From: Amycolatopsis nalaikhensis | Lineage (GTDB): Bacteria; Actinomycetota; Actinomycetes; Mycobacteriales; Pseudonocardiaceae | DNA: 64,000 nt | Assembly: GCF_030264295.1 (NCBI RefSeq) | Contig: NZ_CP127173.1 | Span: forward strand, 1,371,501-1,435,500 | Direction of reading: 5' to 3' | In this document: positions 35,364 to 41,195 of the stretch, piece after piece | Numbering within the stretch: position 1 is the first letter of the stretch | How the letters are laid out: each line of letters begins with the position of its first letter | Notes under the pieces: model-generated | Told to the model about the DNA's origin: nothing | What the model saw: only the letters and a program-made list of their open reading frames with translations | Database searches by the model: none | Made by a program: the position numbers and the translations under genes

Positions 35364-35817
35364 CGCGATACTCCCGGTGCGCGGTGGGGGCCGCGCGGTT
35401 CTGGCTCAGGCGGTGCTTCGAACAACATCATGGAGGCTACGAGGGGTAGTGGTCAAAGCGCGCTGCGTAGATGTCGGCTGCCTCTTCAACCGGTGTGGCG
35501 CGCGTGGCACACGAAAACTCCACGCCCACCATCATCGCGGCAAGGGTCCTCGGGTTAAACCCCGGCCACCCATACTTCTCAGTGTGCTGACGAACTCACC
35601 CCAATGCCCGGGATTTGCTCACTGTGGGTACTGACGCCACAGCCGTTGTGCGGCCTGGAACAGTGTGACATGACCCGAACGGCCGTGTCGCGCGAGTCCG
35701 CTCTGTGACCGCCCTCCGGCCGGTCCAGGCCCATGTCGATCTTGGACTCCGCCGCCGTCCGTCACAGGGCGCGCAGAACTTAACATCTTTTTCACTACAT
35801 AGCGTGATCTTGACCCG
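35364..35817 (-). promoter_or_regulatory. 454-bp gene-free leader of the T4SS-like operon
   Basis: I find no convincing gene. On the minus strand, TTGACC (35451-35456) and CATGAT (35428-35433) with a 17-bp spacer form a plausible promoter, giving a leader of about 58 bases to the first operon gene. CACTGTGG (35620-35627) belongs to the recurring motif described in the findings. The far end (35780-35815) is AT-rich, with no clear promoter geometry. Confidence 0.4.
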
Positions 35818-36672
35818 TCAGGCCCGGCGGCGGGCGAAGACGCCGTCCGGGAAGGCGCCGGCTTCGACGACGCGGCGGCTGAGGCCGCGGCACAGCTCCT
35901 CGAGCCGGGCGGCCTTTTCGGGGCCGAGGTGGTCCCACGGCCCCTTCGCGGCGGCCTCGGTGGCGACCTCGACGCGGTCACGGACGGCGACGCCCGCCTC
36001 GGTCAGCGAACCGTCGGCGTCGAGGATCCCGCGGTCGCGGAGCCCGGTTTCGGCGGCGGACCACTGCTCGTCGCTCCAGCCGCGGGTCAGCTTGGCCGCG
36101 TCGACGGCGAACCCGCGCCCGGTGGCGACGTGGGTCAGCAGGGCTTCGAGCCCGCTGAGGCCGTTGAGGACGAGGGCGGCGATGTGGCCGTCGCCGCGGT
36201 ACTCGCGGAGCAGGGTGATGGCGTGCCAGAGCACGAGGTGCGGCTCGCCGGGCCAGTCGAGCCCCGCGTGGGCCGCGTAGAGCGGACGTCCTTCGCCGGT
36301 GCACCCGTCGCTCGCCTCGCGGGCCAGCTCGGCGGCTTCGGCGACTTCGTCGCTCTTGACGTGGTCGCCGAGCAGCCGGGTCAGGGCCTTGTCGACGCCG
36401 TCGAGACGGGCTTCGAGGACCTGCTCCGGCGTCGCGAGGGTCCAGGCGCGCGGGATCACGCGGGCGACGACCTCGGGGTTGAAGTTGTAGAAGGTGGCCG
36501 CGACGACCTCGGGGCCGACGGCGCCCATGGCCGCGGACCGGCTCGCGAAGTACGGCATCCGGCCGGGCCGCAGCCCGATCCCGGTGAGCGCGGCATCGAC
36601 CTCGGGCGCGAAGTACGCCAGGGCGTGCAGGGAATCGAACGCCGACTTGAACCGCTTCTCGTCACCCGCCAT
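35818..36672 (-). CDS. SCO6745-family protein
   Basis: This 284-residue, mostly helical soluble protein has the family landmarks SLHALAYFAPEVDAALTGIGLRPGRMPYFASRSAAMG, VVAATFYNFNPEVVARVIP and LVLWHAITLLREYRGDGHIAAL. The C-terminal half resembles a winged-helix (LRDRGILDADGSLTEAGVAVRDRVE). Members are common in actinobacteria and uncharacterised; a MarR-like or dinuclear-metal role has been guessed but is not shown here. It stands alone, between the T4SS-like operon and rnpB. Confidence 0.78.
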   Translation of the reverse strand: MAGDEKRFKSAFDSLHALAYFAPEVDAALTGIGLRPGRMPYFASRSAAMGAVGPEVVAATFYNFNPEVVARVIPRAWTLATPEQVLEARLDGVDKALTRLLGDHVKSDEVAEAAELAREASDGCTGEGRPLYAAHAGLDWPGEPHLVLWHAITLLREYRGDGHIAALVLNGLSGLEALLTHVATGRGFAVDAAKLTRGWSDEQWSAAETGLRDRGILDADGSLTEAGVAVRDRVEVATEAAAKGPWDHLGPEKAARLEELCRGLSRRVVEAGAFPDGVFARRRA

Positions 36673-36726
36673 GGCGGCACCCTACTACCGGGTAACCACG
36701 TTGCGGAACCGCTGTCCCTCACCTTG

Positions 36727-36770
36727 TCGTGAGTGTTTAGGGCGGTTAGAACCGCCCTAAACACTCACGA
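36727..36770 (-). terminator. Perfect 21-bp palindrome after rnpB (TCGTGAGTG family)
   Basis: The arms 36727-36747 and 36750-36770 pair perfectly around AG. The element starts 9 bases beyond the rnpB 3' end and is identical to the core of the one inside the pot operon. It is the obvious candidate terminator for the RNase P RNA. Confidence 0.75.
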
Positions 36771-36779
36771 GGGCTTGGG

Positions 36780-37180
36780 GCGGACGAGCTGGCATGTAAG
36801 CCGGATCCTGTTCCCCGGTCGCCTCGCGGCTCGCGGGGCGGCGGTCATCCATCTCGGCCTGCCGTCGCCGGCAGGCTCCAGCGGCCTACCCGCAGGCTCG
36901 GACGGGCCGCCCTCGAACGCCTGCGCAGGAGCTCGCGCTCCCTCTTGGCCTTGCTCCGGGTGGGGTTTACCCAGCCACCCCGGTCACCCGGGATGCTGGT
37001 GGTCTCTTACACCACCGTTTCACCCTTACCCCGGTCCGGAGACCGGGGCGGTCTGTTTTCTGTGGCACTTTCCCGCGGGTCGCCCCGGGTTGCCGTTAGC
37101 AACCACCCTGCCCTGCGGAGTCCGGACTTTCCTCGGGCCGGGTCTCCCCGGCTCGCGACCGCCCTGCCAGCTCGTCCGCG
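36780..37180 (-). ncRNA. rnpB: RNase P RNA, class A
   Basis: This is the catalytic RNA that matures tRNA 5' ends. On the minus strand the 5' end GCGGACGAGCTGGCA pairs with the 3' end TGCCAGCTCGTCCGC to form helix P1. The universal core GAGGAAAGTCCGGA lies at 37121-37134. Conserved segments ACAGAAAACAG, GGTAAGGGTGAAACGGTG and GATGGATGACCGCC follow in the expected order, and the length of about 400 bases is normal. TACGAT (37186-37191) is a well-placed -10 box overlapping the end of the upstream gene. The ends are approximate to a few bases. Confidence 0.96.
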
Positions 37181-37193
37181 CGCAGATCGTAGC

Positions 37194-38405
37194 TCAGTAC
37201 CCGGCCACCGCCGCGCGCGGTTCGGCCGCCGGGGCCGGGTGCTGGCGGGCGAGCTCGGCCGTCCAGTGCAGCACCGCCGCGGGACTGTCGAGGCCGATGA
37301 GCCCGACGAGCTTGCCGCGGCGGACGAAGCCGGTGATCGGCCGCGTGCTCGGGATCGGCGACTCGAGCAGGACGGTGTCGGTGCCGAGGCCGGGCCGCCC
37401 GGCGACCTGGATGCGGACGCCGTGCTGCTCGGACCAGTAGCGCGGCACCGGCGTGTAAGCCGGGGCGCCCTGCGGCCCGATCAGCAGGTTTTCGGCGGCC
37501 GCGCGGCCCATTTCGACGGCGTTGAGCCAGTGTTCGTCCCGCCGCGGCGCGGAGTCGTAACGCAGGTTCGGCCAGCGGGCGACGTCACCGGCCGCGACGA
37601 TCGTCGACGAGCCGACGACGTGGCACGTCGGCCCGCAGACGACGCCGTCGTCGAGCGGGAGCTTGGCGCCGCGCAGCCACGACACCGCCGGGACGCTGCC
37701 GACCGCGACGACGACGCAGGCGACGTCGATCGCGCGCCCGTCGGTGAATTCGAGGCCGACCGAAGACGGCCCGGGCCGCCAGCGCCGGATCGTCGTGCCG
37801 AGTTCGACGTGGACGCCGTGGGCGGTGTGCAGCGCGGTGAGCCAGTCGCCGATGTCCGGGCCGAGGACGTCGGCGAGGAGCGCCCGCGCGCGGCCGATGA
37901 GGACGACGTCGCGGTTCAGCTCGCGGAGGCTGGAGGCGACCTCGCAGCCGATGAAGCCGTCGCCGATCACGGCGACCGGGCCGGGTGCCGTGGCGAGCGC
38001 GCGCTGGAGCGCGATCGTGTCGGATAGCGTGCGCACGACGACGACCCGCGGGTGCCCGTGCAGCGCGCCGGGCATGCGACGCGGTTCGACGCCGGTGGCG
38101 ATGATCAGGCCGTCGTAGCGGATCTCCTCGTCGCGCAGGTGGACGATCTGCCGGTTCGGCGACAGCGCGGTGACGGGCGTGTCGAAGTACCACTCCGCGT
38201 CGACTTCGAGCGGGTCGGCCAGCTGCGTGTCGGCCCGGCTGACCGCGCCGGTCAGCAGCTGCTTGGACAGCGCCGGGCGGTGGTAGGCGATGCCGGGTTC
38301 GGCGCCGAGGACGACGATTTCGCCGTCGAACCCGAGCTCGCGCAGCCGTTCCGCGGCGCGCAGGCCGGCCAGGCCGGCTCCGGCGATGACGATGCGTTCG
38401 CTCAT
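37194..38405 (-). CDS. NAD(P)/FAD-dependent ferredoxin reductase-like oxidoreductase
   Basis: This is a 403-residue pyridine-nucleotide-disulfide-type flavoprotein. It has FAD-binding GAGLAGLRAAERL (about 8-20), an NAD(P) Rossmann motif VIGDGFIGCEVASSL (about 146-160), and the second FAD contact VVAAGDVARWPN, followed by a reductase C-terminal domain. Such enzymes pass electrons from NAD(P)H to [3Fe-4S]/[4Fe-4S] or [2Fe-2S] ferredoxins, often for cytochromes P450. It overlaps the upstream membrane-ferredoxin fusion gene by ATGA, which makes that protein its probable partner. Confidence 0.9.
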   Translation of the reverse strand: MSERIVIAGAGLAGLRAAERLRELGFDGEIVVLGAEPGIAYHRPALSKQLLTGAVSRADTQLADPLEVDAEWYFDTPVTALSPNRQIVHLRDEEIRYDGLIIATGVEPRRMPGALHGHPRVVVVRTLSDTIALQRALATAPGPVAVIGDGFIGCEVASSLRELNRDVVLIGRARALLADVLGPDIGDWLTALHTAHGVHVELGTTIRRWRPGPSSVGLEFTDGRAIDVACVVVAVGSVPAVSWLRGAKLPLDDGVVCGPTCHVVGSSTIVAAGDVARWPNLRYDSAPRRDEHWLNAVEMGRAAAENLLIGPQGAPAYTPVPRYWSEQHGVRIQVAGRPGLGTDTVLLESPIPSTRPITGFVRRGKLVGLIGLDSPAAVLHWTAELARQHPAPAAEPRAAVAGY

Positions 38406-39193
38406 CGGGTCGCTCCCGCCAGGTGGATGGCTCGCATGGGACACGCGCGCGCGGCGGCGCGCACGTTCGGGACTTCCTGTGCCCGCGGGCGTTTCTCGTA
38501 CTCGAGCTGCCCGTCCTGGCCGAGCCGGAAGACCTGCGGCGCCTCGGATTGGCAGACGCCGTAGGCGTGGCAGCGGTGGCTGTCGACGTCGACGCGCAGT
38601 TCGTCGCCGGGCTCCTCCGGTGCGGGGGCGATCAGCCCGGCGCGGACGAGCACCGCCGCGGGCAGCACCCGCAGCACGGACAGCATCACCGGCGGCGCGA
38701 GCAGCGTGATCCCGGCCAGCCACACCACGGCCAAGTGTCCACTTGCGACAGCACCGAGCCAGGCGTGCACGGCCAGCAGCCCGATCGCGCCGTAGCCGAC
38801 CTGGTGAAAACGCAGCCAGCGGCCGCGGCGCAGGCCCGCGGTGACGGACACGGCGATCACCAGTTCGAGGCCCGCGACGCCGAGCGCGTGCCGCGGCGTG
38901 GCGTCGTAGAAGGGCACGAGCAGGTCGGCGACGCCGAACGGGTCGTCTTCGAGGAAGAGGAACGTCAGCCCGTGCAGGGTGCCGGTGGCGAGGGTGAACG
39001 TGGCGAGCACGACGTGCCCGGAGCGCAGCGCGTCCCGGCCGCTGAACCGGCGGACCCAGCCGGTGGCGGCCAGCACGCCCCAGCAGAGCGTCAGGCACAT
39101 GCAGAGGTAGGCGAGGCGGCCGGACAGCGCGGCGGCCTCGGCGATCCCGGTGTCGTGCGGCGACACCGGGACCAGCGCGGCTGAGGGGGACAT
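38402..39193 (-). CDS. Membrane domain fused to a C-terminal [3Fe-4S]-type ferredoxin
   Basis: This is a 263-residue fusion. Residues 20-190 form about five or six membrane helices with His60, His74, His130, His143 and His153, which could ligate heme b as in ferric-reductase-like proteins. Residues 198-255 are a small ferredoxin with Cys208 (CHAYGVC), Cys214 and Cys251 (CPMRAI). Tyr211 sits at the usual fourth position, so a [3Fe-4S] cluster is expected. It is coupled to the FAD reductase gene and could carry electrons from NAD(P)H to a membrane acceptor. The acceptor is unknown. Confidence 0.8.
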   Translation of the reverse strand: MSPSAALVPVSPHDTGIAEAAALSGRLAYLCMCLTLCWGVLAATGWVRRFSGRDALRSGHVVLATFTLATGTLHGLTFLFLEDDPFGVADLLVPFYDATPRHALGVAGLELVIAVSVTAGLRRGRWLRFHQVGYGAIGLLAVHAWLGAVASGHLAVVWLAGITLLAPPVMLSVLRVLPAAVLVRAGLIAPAPEEPGDELRVDVDSHRCHAYGVCQSEAPQVFRLGQDGQLEYEKRPRAQEVPNVRAAARACPMRAIHLAGATR

Positions 39194-39201
39194 GGGGCGG
39201 C

Positions 39202-39870
39202 TTACCTCCGGGTGCGCGGCGGGGTCCTGCCGGGGGTCCCGAGCAGGCGGAGCAGGCCGAACGTGGCGACGGTGGCGAGCGCCACGAGCGCGGCGCCGAG
39301 GGCGACGTCGCCGCCGCCGAGGGTGTCGTCCTCGGTGGCGGAGACGAGCAGGGACGTGGTTTCGGCGAGGCCGGTGCTCTCGAGGAGCGTCAGGTGGCCG
39401 AGCGCGGTGTCGACGGCGGTCTGGGCGAACGCGCGGACGTCGTCGTCGCGGGTGCCGGCGCGGACGTCGGAGGCGAGGGCGAAGAGGCTGCCGTACTCGG
39501 CGCGGAGGCGGTTGACGTAGGCGCGGTCGAACGCGTCCCCGGAGTCCGCGGCGATTTCGTCGGCCCAGCCGCGTTCGCGCGCGGTGGGTTCGGCGGGCAG
39601 GGTGACGGCGAGCCGGTCGGCTGCCGCGCGAAGGGCGACGTCGAGGCGGGCCTGGTCGTCGGCGATCCGGACGGCGACGGCCCGGACGCGCCGGTTGGTG
39701 GCCCGCTCGGCGGCGAGCCTGCTCGACGGCACAGCCCACAGCGTGTGCTGTTTCAGCCGGGTCAGCAGGGTGCGGTCGGATTGCTGCGGTTCCGCGGCGG
39801 AAACCGGGACGGCGGCGCCGAGCACGAGCGCGGTCGTGATGGCCAGCAGGGCCACCCAGCGCAGCGGCAT
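39202..39870 (-). CDS. Secreted DUF4142 protein with C-terminal membrane anchor
   Basis: This 222-residue protein has a Sec signal peptide (WVALLAITTALVLGAAVPVSA). A four-helix ferritin-like DUF4142 domain follows (about 28-165; TLLTRLKQHTLWAVPSSRLA, RIADDQARLDVAL, YVNRLRAEYG). A C-terminal membrane helix (190-208) ends in a basic tail. DUF4142 proteins are exported and poorly characterised. GGGAG precedes the ATG. It is 8 bp upstream of the membrane-ferredoxin gene on the same strand, forming a three-gene redox unit that is divergent to an ECF sigma operon. Confidence 0.82.
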   Translation of the reverse strand: MPLRWVALLAITTALVLGAAVPVSAAEPQQSDRTLLTRLKQHTLWAVPSSRLAAERATNRRVRAVAVRIADDQARLDVALRAAADRLAVTLPAEPTARERGWADEIAADSGDAFDRAYVNRLRAEYGSLFALASDVRAGTRDDDVRAFAQTAVDTALGHLTLLESTGLAETTSLLVSATEDDTLGGGDVALGAALVALATVATFGLLRLLGTPGRTPPRTRR

Positions 39871-39955
39871 TCCCGTTCTCCCTTCGCGGTGGAGTCCTCA
39901 CCGGGAGCTACGGGGAGAAGGTGTGATCCGGTTCTCGTCGTCACCTTTTAGAGAC

Positions 39956-39971
39956 TGTGATGTGCATCACA
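39956..39971. promoter_or_regulatory. CRP/GlxR-type palindrome
   Basis: TGTGATGTGCATCACA is a perfect 16-bp palindrome matching TGTGA-N6-TCACA. It lies 86 bp upstream of the DUF4142 gene and about 150 bp upstream of the divergent sigma gene. It would suit binding by a cAMP-responsive CRP/GlxR-family regulator. A TGAAC...CGTAG pair with a 17-bp spacer (39982-40008) nearby resembles an ECF promoter. Confidence 0.55.
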
Positions 39972-40118
39972 AGACACATTGTGAACCACGCGTGGCCGGT
40001 CGCCGTAGCGGCCGTCGCCAAATGGGAATGGGAAAGTGAGGCATATGGCCTATTAACTGCTTTTGCGCTACGCTCCGATAGCCCCACGGTCCGCCAGTCA
40101 GGTGAGGTTGCGAGCTTT

Positions 40119-40685
40119 ATGGAAGCACCGGGAAGAGAAAGTCGCGCCCCCGTCGGCCACACCGGCACCGCGACGGCGGTCGAGCCCGGCGACGACCTCG
40201 TCCCGTTGCTGTACAAGGACTTCCGCGCCACACTGTTCGCGCAGGTCCTGGCCCTGACCAACCACGACCGGCAGTGGACCGAAGACGTCGTGCAGGAGAC
40301 GATGATCCGCGCGTGGCAGCACTCCGACACGCTGGAACGCGAACCGGGAATGCTGCGCGGCTGGCTGCTGACGGTGGCCCGCCGCATCGTCATCGACGGC
40401 TGGCGGAATCGCCGGGTCCGCCCGCAGGAGGTCGCGCTGGAGATCCCGGAAAACGCCGAGTCCGCGGACCGCGCGGACAGTTCGTTAGCCGCACTAACGA
40501 TTACCCGGGCATTGGCGGAACTGGACGCGAAATACCAGTCCGTCATCCACGAGACCTACTTGGCCGGAAACACCGTCCGGCAGGCGGCGACAATTCTGGG
40601 AATTCCCGAGGGAACGGTGAAATCGCGCTTGTACACGGCGATGCGGCAATTGCGGAAGGCGCTCGGGGAAATGGCGGTGCGATGA
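40119..40685 (+). CDS. ECF RNA polymerase sigma factor
   Basis: This is a 188-residue group 4 sigma factor. Region 2 spans about 30-100 (VLALTNHDRQWTEDVVQETMIRAWQHSDTL, WLLTVARRIVIDGWRNRR). Region 4 spans about 130-182 (LAELDAKYQSVIHETYLAGNTVRQAATILGIPEGTVKSRLY). The ATG at 40119 with GGTGAGG upstream is the first sensible start, since the extra upstream codons look unstructured. The next gene, overlapping by ATGA, encodes a zinc-finger anti-sigma factor. The upstream ECF-like promoter suggests autoregulation. The redox genes divergent to it are possible targets. Confidence 0.92.
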   Translation: MEAPGRESRAPVGHTGTATAVEPGDDLVPLLYKDFRATLFAQVLALTNHDRQWTEDVVQETMIRAWQHSDTLEREPGMLRGWLLTVARRIVIDGWRNRRVRPQEVALEIPENAESADRADSSLAALTITRALAELDAKYQSVIHETYLAGNTVRQAATILGIPEGTVKSRLYTAMRQLRKALGEMAVR

Positions 40686-41179
40686 GGGGGCGGCGCCGCG
40701 AATCCGCGGCCCTCGGGCTCGGGGTGCTCGACGACGCGGCGGAGTTCGAGGCACACCTGCGGGGTTGTGCTCGGTGCCGGGAACGGGTCGCGGGGTTCGA
40801 GCCGGTGGCCGCGGCCTTGGCGGAGGCGGTCCGGCTGGGTTACCTGCCGATCGGCGGTTCGGGCCCGCGAGTCGTCGACGTGCCGACCGAACGCCGTCAG
40901 CCGATTTCCGGCCACTCGGCCCGCGCGGCGACCAGTCGCTACCCGACGCCCGTCACGGGCGCGGCTCGGCGGCGGAAGCCGGGCGTGTTCTCCGGCCCGC
41001 TCGGCTCGGCGCTGCTGGTGCTCGCGCTCGCCGCGGCCGTGCTCGGCCTGTGCGCTGCTCGCCCGGCGGGCGGCGGGATCCGGTTCGCCTCCGCTGCGTG
41101 CATCGTCTCCCCTGCTCCCGTCGTGGCCGGTACCGGCCGTGACCTGCGGGATCTCCCCTGGCCGACCGGATTCCAGTAG
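40682..41179 (+). CDS. Zinc-finger transmembrane anti-sigma factor
   Basis: This 165-residue protein begins with an anti-sigma domain containing AALGLGVLDDAAEFEAHLRGCARC, in which His-x3-Cys-x2-Cys is the ZAS metal motif (about residues 24-31). A linker, one membrane helix (about 108-127) and a short 40-residue exterior segment with one Cys follow. It would hold the sigma factor encoded upstream until an envelope or redox signal arrives. Translational coupling (ATGA) keeps their ratio fixed. The very small outer domain leaves little room for ligand sensing. Confidence 0.85.
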   Translation: MRGRRRESAALGLGVLDDAAEFEAHLRGCARCRERVAGFEPVAAALAEAVRLGYLPIGGSGPRVVDVPTERRQPISGHSARAATSRYPTPVTGAARRRKPGVFSGPLGSALLVLALAAAVLGLCAARPAGGGIRFASAACIVSPAPVVAGTGRDLRDLPWPTGFQ

Positions 41180-41195
41180 TCTGCCCCAACCCAAC

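Noticed and set aside
25131..35456. Integrative conjugative element
   Set aside because: No integrase, relaxase, excisionase, tRNA target or direct-repeat ends are visible, and codon use of most genes matches the neighbours.
35364..35817. Possible cyclic-di-AMP (ydaO) riboswitch before the operon containing an NlpC/P60 gene
   Set aside because: I looked for the conserved ydaO core in the leader and could not find it.
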